From Bacteroidia bacterium (GTDB lineage: Bacteria; Bacteroidota; Bacteroidia; Bacteroidales; Prolixibacteraceae): DNA of 32,264 nt. Made by a program: the position numbers and the translations under genes. The stretch is from NCBI GenBank assembly GCA_025358395.1, contig JANYJT010000267.1:1-32264 (forward strand), read 5' to 3'. Shown here in pieces: positions 7,248 through 14,904 of this stretch. The first letter of the stretch is position 1. Each line of letters begins with the position of its first letter. Below the pieces are notes generated by a model that saw only the letters and a program-made list of their open reading frames with translations, was not told where the DNA came from and made no database searches.

Positions 7248-7459
7248 TTTAATACCTCTCCATCTTCTTTTGCTAATCTGATATTACCTTTTTCGTCTAC
7301 ACGAATATGACGGATTTTCATATCCCTGCATTTCGTTGAACTCATATATTCCGTAGCATTTTTTGTGTTTCCTCTGAAACTCATATATACTTGCGGGATT
7401 TTCATGTCAATTAAAACATGGAGATCGTTACTTTCGTCAATAACCTTTTTTTCAGCCAT
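7238..7459 (-). CDS. Hypothetical soluble protein
   Basis: 73 residues. Strand-rich, ends RVDEKGNIRLAKEDGEVLNCP, without a membrane segment or zinc site. It is the first intact gene downstream of the tnpB relic at 7.5 kb, so its transcription may have been changed by the insertion. No family recognised. Confidence 0.65.
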   Translation of the reverse strand: MAEKKVIDESNDLHVLIDMKIPQVYMSFRGNTKNATEYMSSTKCRDMKIRHIRVDEKGNIRLAKEDGEVLNCP

Positions 7460-7487
7460 GAACTATACAATCCTTATTATTTCAACT

Positions 7488-7516
7488 GTGACTACTCCCG
7501 CGAATAAATTCGCGGG
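7488..7516 (-). mobile_element. IS200/IS605 right end with perfect hairpin
   Basis: CCCGCGAA (7497-7504) pairs perfectly with TTCGCGGG (7509-7516) around loop TAAA. On minus it is followed by AGTAGTCAC, the probable end of the element. It belongs to the tnpB remnant just upstream. Confidence 0.8.
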
Positions 7517-7692
7517 CATCTGACGTGTACTGTTGAAGTGGTACACGCACCGGATTGTAGCCCCAATCCGAGAATGTTCCGGGCAGCATTAACGTCACGG
7601 TCGATAGAAAGACCGCAAAAGGGACATTGATGCACCCGTACACTCAGTTCTTTTTTGACGATTTGACCGCAACCGGAGCATACTTGTTTCCT
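7492..7692 (-). pseudogene. C-terminal remnant of a second, unrelated TnpB
   Basis: The minus frame reads QVCSGCGQIVKKELSVRVHQ, then CPFCGLSIDRDVNAARNIL, the zinc finger plus last RuvC motif of a TnpB of another family than the copies at 1-180 and 27385. It ends at a TAG beside the right-end hairpin. Upstream the similarity stops near 7692 and a stop codon follows, so all N-terminal catalytic parts are missing: a dead relic. Confidence 0.85.
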
Positions 7693-7805
7693 AACATGTT
7701 CTTCGTTACGATACCTACTTCGTTATCTCGTACGAGCGTAATTCCTTTTAATAGAACAAATACTCCCACAAAAACGAGCACACCTAATAAAACGATTTCT
7801 AACAT
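7644..7805 (-). pseudogene. SPFH/Band 7 (flotillin-like) membrane protein cut off after about 40 codons
   Basis: From the ATG at 7805 the frame reads MLEIVLLGVLVFVGVFVLL, an N-terminal membrane anchor, then LVRDNEVGIVTKNMLGNK, which fits the opening of the SPFH/flotillin domain. After GNK it runs out of frame into the tnpB relic and stops at 7644. The family is normally 250-350 residues, so nearly all of the domain is missing; no downstream part was found left of the IS end at 7488. A 13-codon frame (MSMDSIQFGKELK) lies just upstream. Confidence 0.65.
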
Positions 7806-7897
7806 TTTCTATACCTACTTCAATTCTTTTCCGAATTGTATACTATCCATTGACATTTTTAGTATTTATTCTTTTTTAATAAACGATTTGACAATTA

Positions 7898-8323
7898 TCA
7901 GTATTCGTGATCATCATCAATTACTTCTAATGTGATCTTTACTTGCGTGTGACCATGCTGTTTACAGATACGGGACACCATGTTTTGAATCCATTGACCT
8001 TGCCAGTCTTTGAACTTTAACATTGGCATCGGAGTAATCCCATCAATCGGTTTCACACAATTAATTTTACCTATTGTACTGTATATTTTTGGATATATTG
8101 ACGGTTTTTCTTCGGGGTTTGATGATTTTACTTTGATCTGATCTGAACCTGATATGATTATTGGAATGTTGTCTGATATAGTTGACCAATGACCATTAGA
8201 CAAGGTTACAAAATATGGACATTTTGGGCAAGCATAATATTGAGAGATACAATGACTCCCAAAACGACTACTTGTATTATCTAATCTGCTTCCGCATTCC
8301 GGACATGCGTAATTGATTATCAT
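7898..8323 (-). CDS. N-terminal zinc-ribbon protein, unknown function
   Basis: 141 residues from the ATG at 8323, chosen because GGAGAA lies 6 bases upstream and the ATG overlaps the previous stop (ATGA); an ATG at 8338 lies inside the upstream gene. CPECGSRL (about 7-14) and CPKCPY form a classic zinc ribbon; a basic-hydrophobic C-terminal part (KFKDWQGQWIQNMVSRICKQHG) follows. Possibly DNA- or RNA-binding; not assigned to a family. Confidence 0.72.
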   Translation of the reverse strand: MIINYACPECGSRLDNTSSRFGSHCISQYYACPKCPYFVTLSNGHWSTISDNIPIIISGSDQIKVKSSNPEEKPSIYPKIYSTIGKINCVKPIDGITPMPMLKFKDWQGQWIQNMVSRICKQHGHTQVKITLEVIDDDHEY

Positions 8324-8736
8324 TTTGATTCTCCGCATAACATTATAGTTTCATCTGATGTTACTATAGTTACTCCGTTTTGTTTATATGCATCTTTTAA
8401 TAACGTCGCTATTCTGATTGCGTGTTTTGTGATTGTATCCGGATCAGAGTGGAATTTTGGATAATTAATTAATCCTATTGCACATCCGGGTTCAGAACCA
8501 TTTGTGTATATGAATTCCGTAGGGGTGATTGTTACACACAATCCGACATTATTACAATAGGTTTGACATATATTTCGTGCTTGTGAAATGCTTGTTTCAG
8601 AATCCAACTGATTTTTATAGTTTTGGAGTTCTGCTTCTAATTCGAATAGACTGCATTCGGTTTCATCAACGAGTGATATGTCTTTGAAACCCAAATATAT
8701 AGTCGCAGTAAAAGTTTTTACACATTTCCGTTTCAT
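8320..8736 (-). CDS. Conserved phage-type hypothetical protein
   Basis: 138 residues. The core FIYTNGSEPGCAIGLINYPK followed by a helix (TKHAIRIATLLKDAY) and a strand (NGVTIVTSDETIML) resembles short proteins I recall from bacterial and viral genomes with GGEPGxxIGLINYPRF-like cores; none has a known function. Coupled to the downstream zinc-ribbon gene by ATGA. Confidence 0.68.
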   Translation of the reverse strand: MKRKCVKTFTATIYLGFKDISLVDETECSLFELEAELQNYKNQLDSETSISQARNICQTYCNNVGLCVTITPTEFIYTNGSEPGCAIGLINYPKFHSDPDTITKHAIRIATLLKDAYKQNGVTIVTSDETIMLCGESK

Positions 8737-8737
8737 A

Positions 8738-9058
8738 TTAATCCCATTCTAATGGAGAGACATATTTTCCTGTAGCTGCACGATATGCGCGGTCAATATC
8801 TGACATCGGGATGTCGCATTCAGCGGTGATTATTTTTTCCATGTGCATACCTTTCCATCGACCGCATTCGCAATTCGGTTGGATACTTGGGTCATATGGT
8901 TTTATATTGATGTTTTTTACACGACCACATTTTTCACACTTGAATTTGCATGTTGCGTTATTTATTGTTACGGTTATACAGTCAAGCCATCCGGATTCCT
9001 GCATTTTTTTCCATACTACTTTACCTACAATTTTAATTACTTCTTTTTCTGTCGGCAT
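8738..9058 (-). CDS. Zinc-ribbon hypothetical protein
   Basis: 106 residues. CKFKCEKCGR (about 37-46) and CECGRW (about 63-68) give four to five Cys ligands. The C-terminus (IPMSDIDRAYRAATGKYVSP) is helical. No family recognised. Confidence 0.68.
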   Translation of the reverse strand: MPTEKEVIKIVGKVVWKKMQESGWLDCITVTINNATCKFKCEKCGRVKNINIKPYDPSIQPNCECGRWKGMHMEKIITAECDIPMSDIDRAYRAATGKYVSPLEWD

Positions 9059-9066
9059 GATTCACC

Positions 9067-9222
9067 TTATAATAGTTTCAGATCTTTCGTTATATCATTA
9101 AGACGAATTCCCTGTTTGCTGTTCACTTCTAACGGTGCAACTCCTACGCACCTGACTTACTCCCACCGCTAAAGCGGTTGGGGTTCTTGACGGTGTTCAT
9201 CAGTTAATGTTTTTTCTGTCAT
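9067..9222 (-). pseudogene. Small gene split by an IS605-type right end
   Basis: The ATG at 9222 overlaps the upstream stop (ATGA). It opens MTEKTLTDEH, then enters IS sequence and stops at TAG in the hairpin loop. Beyond the hairpin an open frame resumes, GVAPLEVNSKQGIRLNDITK and then DLKLL, and stops at 9067, eight bases before the next gene. The two halves look like one original small protein of perhaps 40-50 residues interrupted by about 60-90 bases. Confidence 0.5.
9152..9183 (-). mobile_element. Solitary IS200/IS605 right-end hairpin
   Basis: CCCACCGC (9162-9169) pairs with GCGGT-GGG (9174-9182, one bulged T) around TAAA. Read on minus, GTCAAGAACCCC precedes it and GGGAGTAAGTCAG follows, close to the right end of the complete element (GGAGTATGTCAGA). 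No tnpB adjoins it, so it is a deletion relic or a non-autonomous derivative. Confidence 0.72.
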
Positions 9223-9548
9223 GTGTTTGATACACCTTCGGTTAATTCTGATATAACTTGTTGTCTTGTCCATAAAGTCTTTATGGTATTTGATAACAGG
9301 TTATAACTGATCTGATTATTCGGTTGCACATCTTCTTTTTGATTATATGGAAATATATGTGATGCTACTCCCTGTTCTAAATATGATGCACACCCCACTT
9401 GTTTTATACCCTGAACGAATTCTGTTGATTCTTCCATAAGATCTTTTGGGTCTATTTTTATAGATTTGTATTTATCTATATCATAGTATGTGATTATACA
9501 ATCATCTTTATAACAGGTTTCACATCTGTGAGAATGTAAAGTTCTCAT
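9219..9548 (-). CDS. Cys-cluster protein of the EFV...GCASY type
   Basis: 109 residues. The N-terminus carries HRCETCYKDDC; residues about 43-55 read EFVQGIKQVGCASYL. The gene at 29592-29816 has the same two landmarks (CTNGC early, EFVKRMGCASYI later), so the two are probably paralogues. The Cys could hold a metal. Its stop is coupled to the broken gene downstream (ATGA). Confidence 0.68.
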   Translation of the reverse strand: MRTLHSHRCETCYKDDCIITYYDIDKYKSIKIDPKDLMEESTEFVQGIKQVGCASYLEQGVASHIFPYNQKEDVQPNNQISYNLLSNTIKTLWTRQQVISELTEGVSNT

Positions 9549-9766
9549 TTTTTCCCTCTGTAGATTTCTTGATCGCCTACAAATACACTAAAATGTTCGC
9601 CCATATTTTTATTATTGTTATCAAGAATTTTCATTTTCTCGTCACAAAAATGTTTTGCATCTTCAAATGAATCAAATGAGAACCCGGGTATAAAATCGCC
9701 GAGTCGCCCTTCTCCCCATCCATCAAATGCATCATAAAAATCAATTACATATTTTTTCACAGTCAT
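9545..9766 (-). CDS. Small GWGEGR-motif protein
   Basis: 73 residues, soluble, aromatic: FYDAFDGWGEGRLGDFIPGF, then a helix (FEDAKHFCDEKMKILDN) and a strand (EHFSVFVGDQEIYRG). The GWGEGR box also occurs in the protein at 22510-22839. Overlaps both neighbours by 4 bases. No family recognised. Confidence 0.65.
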   Translation of the reverse strand: MTVKKYVIDFYDAFDGWGEGRLGDFIPGFSFDSFEDAKHFCDEKMKILDNNNKNMGEHFSVFVGDQEIYRGKK

Positions 9767-9975
9767 TTTAATACACCAAATATTATTGTTTCGATTGAGA
9801 TTAATTTTGTTATAACACAGAAATCAATCAGGATTATTAATGAAGTAAATATTCCGTATTCAAACCCGAAATATCCCCCATAAATAGCATCTACAATCGG
9901 AAGCATGAATATAATATTATAGGATACAAAAAAGAAACTTTTGATTTCCCATTCGTTATCAGTAAGATCAGTCAT
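9763..9975 (-). CDS. Small membrane protein
   Basis: 70 residues with two or three hydrophobic stretches (about 13-30, 36-52, 53-68); few charges after residue 12. Coupled both upstream and downstream. Function unknown. Confidence 0.62.
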   Translation of the reverse strand: MTDLTDNEWEIKSFFFVSYNIIFMLPIVDAIYGGYFGFEYGIFTSLIILIDFCVITKLISIETIIFGVLK

Positions 9976-10271
9976 TATTTTCTCTTAACCATATCCCACG
10001 GGTATATAGCTCGTTCCCGTTGTTCTGCGGCTATATCATCCCTATATGGGACTGCCGCGTGCATTATATTATCGAATCTGAATACATAGAGATTATAGCC
10101 TTCTCCATCCCCAATATATACAGAGTCCATACTGAATCCATTTGTTATAGCATTGTCTATAACATTCCGTAATCTTATCAGCCCTTCATAATTACCTACA
10201 ACATAGCCTTCGGAATGGAAATATTCCGGTGACCATAAGTGTAATACCGGGGGGATATTATTTGTTGGCAT
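9975..10271 (-). CDS. Hypothetical soluble protein
   Basis: 98 residues. LHLWSPEYFHSEGYVVGNYE is followed by a helix (GLIRLRNVIDNAI) and strands with GDGEGYNLYVFRFDN. It resembles short bacterial proteins with a DGEGY-x-L box whose role is unknown to me; I cannot give a family name. One-base overlap with the next gene. Confidence 0.62.
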   Translation of the reverse strand: MPTNNIPPVLHLWSPEYFHSEGYVVGNYEGLIRLRNVIDNAITNGFSMDSVYIGDGEGYNLYVFRFDNIMHAAVPYRDDIAAEQRERAIYPWDMVKRK

Positions 10272-10275
10272 TGTT

Positions 10276-10578
10276 TTAACTCCCGTATAGCATAAAATAT
10301 AATTCTTCGTGATAACCTAATGATATGTTTGAGATTACAGTTCCATTTTTAGCAGTGCATATATCGTATCCATTGTAAACATATTTATATCCGATATAAT
10401 TACCATCACGTAATTCTACAGATTTATAATCAGATTTATCTATTACCTGTTGACAGGTTATAGGAGCATTTGCTTTAAACTGACTATTTTGATACGCGCT
10501 ATAACAGAACATTACAACAATAATAATTAAAAGGAATGTTCCTATGATTGCTGTTAGTGAATTAAATACGCTTGCCAT
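10276..10578 (-). CDS. Single-pass membrane protein with small outer domain
   Basis: 100 residues. One N-terminal helix (about 8-29, TAIIGTFLLIIIVVMFCYSA), then about 70 mostly beta residues with two Cys (TCQQV, DICTA) that could form a disulfide outside the cell. ATG overlaps the stop of the radical SAM gene (TAATG). Confidence 0.68.
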   Translation of the reverse strand: MASVFNSLTAIIGTFLLIIIVVMFCYSAYQNSQFKANAPITCQQVIDKSDYKSVELRDGNYIGYKYVYNGYDICTAKNGTVISNISLGYHEELYFMLYGS

Positions 10579-11318
10579 TATACTAACCTCAATAATTCTC
10601 TAACTGAATCTTTCCATCGTATTTTTGGATTGTCCTTCATCTTATTATATACATTTTGGATATTCTCACGAGAATTAATTCTTTTTTGTTCGAGATACCA
10701 TTTCATCGTATGTTCATCAAACATCTTCGGAGTGATGTAGTTCATCAGACCAATCCAAATCTCTCCATTAACCCACGGTTCTATTGATTTAATAAAATCT
10801 GATGGATCATCTACAAGCAAAGGTTCCATCGATACTGATGTTTTAAATCCATACGCATGCGCGTATTTCAAACAACGGATTCTCTCTGACATTGACGGTG
10901 CACCCGTTTCCCAAAACTTCCTTGTTTCTTCGTTGTCAGTTCCAATAGTGAACCTGAATTCTATTTTATCTGCATATGCAGTATTTTTATATGTATCAAT
11001 GATGTAACTCATTGTATCCCATTCGGGTTTTGATACTATTAATAGTTCGTTCCCCATTTCGATCAATGCATCTAAATGACCACTCCACATCCCGATATTT
11101 TTGTAGTGCAAGTCGTGACTTGTCGGGAACATGATTCGACCCTTGTGTTTTTTGGGTCTTGCATTTTTATTTGGTCGTTCGTTTTTCCAATCGACTCTTT
11201 TTATGTGACCGGTTCTATCACTGATACCTGCAGCGTAGCAGTAGAGACAGTCGTTACTGCACCCCAAAATACAATTGTTTTTATCGGGTGCCCATTCCAA
11301 CGTTCCAGTATTTGCCAT
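10578..11318 (-). CDS. Radical SAM protein
   Basis: 246 residues. The cluster motif GCSNDCLYCYA gives C20-x3-C24-x2-C27, the classic ligand set for the [4Fe-4S] cluster that splits S-adenosylmethionine; Tyr follows the third Cys as usual. Later, FRFTIGTDNEETRKFWETGA and ERIRCLKYAHAYGFKTSVSM fit the barrel of SplB-like/Rv2578c-type enzymes often called phage Gp37/Gp68-like. Substrate unknown. Candidate neighbours are a tiny hydrophobic gene upstream and a membrane protein downstream. First of three radical SAM genes in the window. Confidence 0.82.
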   Translation of the reverse strand: MANTGTLEWAPDKNNCILGCSNDCLYCYAAGISDRTGHIKRVDWKNERPNKNARPKKHKGRIMFPTSHDLHYKNIGMWSGHLDALIEMGNELLIVSKPEWDTMSYIIDTYKNTAYADKIEFRFTIGTDNEETRKFWETGAPSMSERIRCLKYAHAYGFKTSVSMEPLLVDDPSDFIKSIEPWVNGEIWIGLMNYITPKMFDEHTMKWYLEQKRINSRENIQNVYNKMKDNPKIRWKDSVRELLRLV

Positions 11319-11321
11319 TAT

Positions 11322-11399
11322 TTATCTAACTCCATATATCCGTATGTAACTGAATATACCACATATCACATACGGCAATACTTTTGATACAGGGTGCAT
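11322..11399 (-). CDS. Possible 25-residue hydrophobic peptide
   Basis: The frame MHPVSKVLPYVICGIFSYIR then IYGVR fills the space between the HD hydrolase and the radical SAM gene. Its 3' part carries GGAG, which would serve the radical SAM gene. No strong ribosome site of its own. It may be a real micro-protein or only leader sequence. Confidence 0.3.
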   Translation of the reverse strand: MHPVSKVLPYVICGIFSYIRIYGVR

Positions 11400-11400
11400 A

Positions 11401-11982
11401 TTAATGACCTTCATACGGGGGAGTCGTGTCATGATTGTATGCTTTGCGGATCATTCTGTCGTGACTCCATTTATACCAGTCATAATTTGATTTATCGTAT
11501 TTCAATTCTCCGAACGCATCAGCTCGTTTGCGGTATTCTTTAATCTCTCCTGATAATATTGCACGCGGCAAGTATAAGAACCACGGATCGTATTTGATGC
11601 TAAGTTTGTCCGCCCAACATAATTTTGAGGGTTCTTCTTTGTATTTCTTTGCAGTTCCGCGACTGTGGAACATACATAACTTGTAATACGTAAGATCTGG
11701 GGTAATCTGATACCACTTACCGTCATCGATATTCTCAAGTAATGTTGTAACTTCTCCATCAAGAAATGTGTACGCTATTCTTGCTCCAAGTTCCGGGTGG
11801 TTTTCACCTTCATCGCCATCCATATTTGAGCATCCCAAATAGCCCAAATCGTGGACTATAATACAGATGAATTCTTTCCATTTCGGAAATCCATAAAGTT
11901 CTATCCATGCGAGTAGGACGCAAAAAGGATGCCACAAAAATTGATGCACCCCGGATATTACAGATTTTATTCCTACTCTCAT
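11401..11982 (-). CDS. HD-domain metal-dependent phosphohydrolase
   Basis: 193 residues from the ATG at 11982, preceded by GGAGAG and overlapping the upstream stop (TAATG). HD ligands are present in order: H18 (WHPFC), H44-D45 (VHDLGYLG), H62 (NHPELGA), H106 (FHSRG) and D125 (WADKL). The HD family cleaves phosphoester bonds in nucleotides or cyclic nucleotides; the substrate cannot be read from sequence. The C-terminal half is Trp/Lys-rich. Confidence 0.78.
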   Translation of the reverse strand: MRVGIKSVISGVHQFLWHPFCVLLAWIELYGFPKWKEFICIIVHDLGYLGCSNMDGDEGENHPELGARIAYTFLDGEVTTLLENIDDGKWYQITPDLTYYKLCMFHSRGTAKKYKEEPSKLCWADKLSIKYDPWFLYLPRAILSGEIKEYRKRADAFGELKYDKSNYDWYKWSHDRMIRKAYNHDTTPPYEGH

Positions 11983-12155
11983 TATCGTTCTCTCCTTCCA
12001 CAAGCAGGGCAAATATATTCATATCCCCATATCTCGTTACAGTCATTGTCGTATTCGGCCCATATCTCTTTGACCATCACGGTTGTTACTCCGTAATGCT
12101 TGCACGAGTCGCACGTTCTGTTATTATCTATCATTATCCACTTCGCTTTAATCAT
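11982..12155 (-). CDS. Small zinc-finger protein
   Basis: 57 codons opening MIKAKWIMIDNNRTCDSCKH and ending EYICPACGRRER. CDSC and CPAC, about 30 residues apart, form a zinc ribbon. Its last codons contain GGAGAG, the ribosome site of the HD gene, and the two genes overlap by TAATG. Confidence 0.65.
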   Translation of the reverse strand: MIKAKWIMIDNNRTCDSCKHYGVTTVMVKEIWAEYDNDCNEIWGYEYICPACGRRER

Positions 12156-12195
12156 TTGATGATCAAGATTAACATTTGTCCGATTTTCATATGAT

Positions 12196-12435
12196 CTACA
12201 TCCCTATAATTCGCGGCGGTTTTTCAACCACAATAACGCCTTTCTGTTTTTGGACTTCTCCCGCGAGTTCGGGCGTCATGCGAGCGCGCAAGAGGAATAT
12301 GTCACTATCTAAATGATTGAATGTGTCCGTTACTTCTCCACCATTTTCGATGATATAGTTTCCAATCGTCGTTATGCTTTTACGAGTTTTAAGTTCTACA
12401 TCCCAATACGGGACTTTAATATTTTTTTCAACCAT
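12196..12435 (-). CDS. Possible peptidase-inhibitor I9-like small protein
   Basis: 79 residues from the ATG at 12435, inside the end of the upstream gene. The second half reads NGGEVTDTFNHLDSDIFLLR, then a helix MTPELAGEVQKQKGV and a strand VIVVEKPP. This strand-helix-strand ending with GVxxVE resembles the I9 propeptide/inhibitor fold of subtilisin-type proteases. No protease gene is seen nearby. The match is by pattern only. Confidence 0.5.
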   Translation of the reverse strand: MVEKNIKVPYWDVELKTRKSITTIGNYIIENGGEVTDTFNHLDSDIFLLRARMTPELAGEVQKQKGVIVVEKPPRIIGM

Positions 12436-12697
12436 TTTGTAACCCCCATTCGTTTGTGAGTAAAAATAACGTATACAGTCCACACATTATACCCGAAGAA
12501 AGTCCGCCTTCCCACCACCGTTTCCAGTTACCGAAGAAGTATATTGCAAGGATTACATTACTAAATCTCCATACCTGCATTGCTAATATATGGTCTAATA
12601 GGATATTGTTCGCTATTACACCAATACCAGATATAACACTTCCTGCAATAGCTAATATAAGACCAATATGACGGAGTTTTTCTTTAGATAAATACAT
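12428..12697 (-). CDS. Small membrane protein
   Basis: 89 residues with three hydrophobic segments (about 10-32, 41-56, 66-81) and a basic-aromatic loop (GNWKRWWEGG). Starts right beside the stop of the upstream 50-codon gene. Function unknown. Confidence 0.66.
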   Translation of the reverse strand: MYLSKEKLRHIGLILAIAGSVISGIGVIANNILLDHILAMQVWRFSNVILAIYFFGNWKRWWEGGLSSGIMCGLYTLFLLTNEWGLQNG

Positions 12698-12698
12698 T

Positions 12699-12851
12699 TT
12701 AGTGTCTCGATATTAGTGTGACGTGATACTGTTTAAACGATTCCCCATACACTTCGAATAATGATTCCATATCGACACCTACATAACTTTTTTTACAGGT
12801 GAGTTTCGGTACAAGATTTTGTTTTGTTCTGCAACGACTGTTCATCTTCAT
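12699..12851 (-). CDS. Small basic hypothetical protein
   Basis: 50 codons, MKMNSRCRTKQNLVPKLTCK then KSYVGVDMESLFEVYG. The ATG overlaps the previous stop (ATGA). Two Cys, many Lys/Arg. No family recognised. Confidence 0.55.
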   Translation of the reverse strand: MKMNSRCRTKQNLVPKLTCKKSYVGVDMESLFEVYGESFKQYHVTLISRH

Positions 12852-13204
12852 CCCGACACACCTGCTTTTTCATTCTTTGCATTGATTGCGTTTATTACTG
12901 CAAATGAGAATACAATCGATGTTGCCATGAACATATACATTGCTATCATACCTACAACTCCAAAGATGATAATCATTTTGTCATCTTGGAGTGTTGCATA
13001 TTCACTTATAATATATCCTACCATGAAAAGAATACCCGCAATTCGCGTGGAAATTCCCGGACTTGTAAGTGATTTGTTAGGGTTTGATTTTTTTGTCGGT
13101 AGTGTTTCGATATATGTTCCTAACCATGCAAGTGTGAAATATGCTATTGCTAATCCAACTAAACCTAATAATCCAGCAATTTGTATCAGAAAAATATAAT
13201 CCAT
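12848..13204 (-). CDS. Four-helix membrane protein
   Basis: 118 residues with hydrophobic segments at about 4-32, 54-68, 76-94 and 95-107 separated by a polar loop (LPTKKSNPNKSLTSPG). Could be a two-hairpin bundle such as a holin-like or transporter-like protein, but nothing specific is recognised. Confidence 0.68.
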   Translation of the reverse strand: MDYIFLIQIAGLLGLVGLAIAYFTLAWLGTYIETLPTKKSNPNKSLTSPGISTRIAGILFMVGYIISEYATLQDDKMIIIFGVVGMIAMYMFMATSIVFSFAVINAINAKNEKAGVSG

Positions 13205-13228
13205 TATTAAAACCTCTTAAAAATATGT

Positions 13229-13396
13229 TTATTCAAATGATTCCATTTGGGTAACTTTGAATAACGGGATTCTCACTACTTTTGCCTTCGATGCTGTTAC
13301 ACCTTTCATTACAGTAATGTTCCCGTAGACCATACATTCTTTGCATTCAAACTCTTTTGTGGGTTTGTCGTCGTATTCAAATTTAATGTGTACCAT
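13229..13396 (-). CDS. Small hypothetical protein beside a methyltransferase
   Basis: 55 codons, MVHIKFEYDDKPTKEFECKE then CMVYGN. Strand-rich with one CKEC pair. GGAGAAATAATC gives a good ribosome site directly after the methyltransferase stop, so the two are probably co-translated. Confidence 0.6.
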   Translation of the reverse strand: MVHIKFEYDDKPTKEFECKECMVYGNITVMKGVTASKAKVVRIPLFKVTQMESFE

Positions 13397-13398
13397 GA

Positions 13399-14904
13399 TT
13401 ATTTCTCCATAGGTTCTATAGATTCAAATCTTTTTGGTTTTACTTTTTCTCTCTCCGCTATTCTTTTGTCGCGCGCTTCTTTTATTCTTCGTTCTGCCAT
13501 TATGATATAATCTTTGTTCAGATCTATTCCGATATAATCTAATCCGTGTGCATCTGCTGTGATTGCAGTTGTTCCGCTTCCCATGAACGGATCAATGACT
13601 ATACATCGAACTGGTTCTGTTGGCTGACAATTACACGACTGTTCCCACGACATCATATTAGTTTCCGTATCTATATCTGAACCGCCATGATCATGAACGA
13701 ACCGTATATGTTCTTTTTGTTTTTCTATGTCACCCGGATACATTCTGACTGCATCTTCTCTTGATTTCGCACGAAGGACTGCTGTTTTATCATCACGCAC
13801 GAAACCCTGTAAGGTTTGACCTGTATCAATTCCTTTCTGCTTGTTATTATAACAGTTGCATGTCGGTTCCCAATCAACTGTCTTTGTTGAAACCATCCCT
13901 TCTAATATCCTGCGTTTAACATCTGATGCATTCTGCTGTTTTGCTTTCCATCGGGCATTAAAACCCGTCTGTGTGGCTTTACCAAGCGCGTCCTGTTTCA
14001 AGAACTTCTCTGATGTTCCCTTATATTCGCCTTTTGTATCAGAACCACTTGCTGATTTCCATTCTTTGATCGGTTCTCCTTTTTCTATTATTCGTTTATA
14101 TGGTGCGCCGCATATCGGGCATGCTCCTTGTTCTGATGTTCCCGCAAGGATTGCCGGTAAGATCAGTTCTTCGTTGAATACCGCAAAGTGCAGTTCTTTT
14201 GTTCCTTTTACGGTGACTGTCCAAACATCAGTTTTATCGGTATTGTTTGAAAGGTAATCTTCAATTAATAGTTCATCGAGTTCCGGATCAATTTGATGTA
14301 ATCTTGCTAACATCCATTGTAGTGCCGACAATTCTTTATCTTTTTCACTTTCCCACACGTCACGTTTATTTCTTAATGCTCCGGTGACTATTTTCCCATA
14401 TTGTGCTACCGGTTCTTTTACTGCATATGCATCATAGAAGCATTCTTTGGATTTTGTCATATATATGATTTTTTCGTGACTGTTTAATAATCGGTCTGTT
14501 ACCGGAAATGGCATGCAATTGGGTTTTTTCCATACAATATCATTCCTAATCCACCACCCTGCATCCTGCAGAGCAATTTCTAATCTCTGTGGAACTAAAC
14601 ATAAATCTTTTTGTTTAATTGTTTTATGTTTGCCTTTTTGCCAGTATGAATCGCCCATATTTAAGAAACAGATTCCGTCGGGTCTTAATACTCGCCTGAC
14701 TTCATCGTAGATTTCAACAAGTTTTCTTACGAATTCCTCTGGGGTGGTTTCATGCCCTAACTGACCTGCCACACCATATTCTCTTTGATCGTAATATGGG
14801 GGTGATGATACACTCATTTGGATAGAATTGCTCGGGAGGGTTTTAAGAACTTCTAAACTATCCCCGTATAGGATTTTGTTTCGATATTGATCAATGGCTT
14901 GCAT
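13399..14904 (-). CDS. Beta-class DNA methyltransferase, probable N4-cytosine type
   Basis: 501 residues. Catalytic motif SPPY (34-37, in SSPPYYDQREYG) comes first and the SAM-binding motif DPFMGSGTT (about 438-446) last, the beta order. SPPY favours N4-methylcytosine, though N6-adenine enzymes with this motif exist. A long insert (about 250-410) holds CPICGAPY and CNC pairs, a zinc-stabilised target-recognition region found in many phage enzymes. No restriction enzyme is near, so it is probably a solitary methylase protecting the element or regulating it. Its 3' end is followed by a small gene with a strong ribosome site. Confidence 0.87.
   Translation of the reverse strand: MQAIDQYRNKILYGDSLEVLKTLPSNSIQMSVSSPPYYDQREYGVAGQLGHETTPEEFVRKLVEIYDEVRRVLRPDGICFLNMGDSYWQKGKHKTIKQKDLCLVPQRLEIALQDAGWWIRNDIVWKKPNCMPFPVTDRLLNSHEKIIYMTKSKECFYDAYAVKEPVAQYGKIVTGALRNKRDVWESEKDKELSALQWMLARLHQIDPELDELLIEDYLSNNTDKTDVWTVTVKGTKELHFAVFNEELILPAILAGTSEQGACPICGAPYKRIIEKGEPIKEWKSASGSDTKGEYKGTSEKFLKQDALGKATQTGFNARWKAKQQNASDVKRRILEGMVSTKTVDWEPTCNCYNNKQKGIDTGQTLQGFVRDDKTAVLRAKSREDAVRMYPGDIEKQKEHIRFVHDHGGSDIDTETNMMSWEQSCNCQPTEPVRCIVIDPFMGSGTTAITADAHGLDYIGIDLNKDYIIMAERRIKEARDKRIAEREKVKPKRFESIEPMEK

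Noticed and set aside
11810..12046. Minus-strand frame overlapping the HD hydrolase gene
   Set aside because: It is out of frame with both the HD gene, which has all metal ligands, and the zinc-finger gene upstream; no motif of its own.
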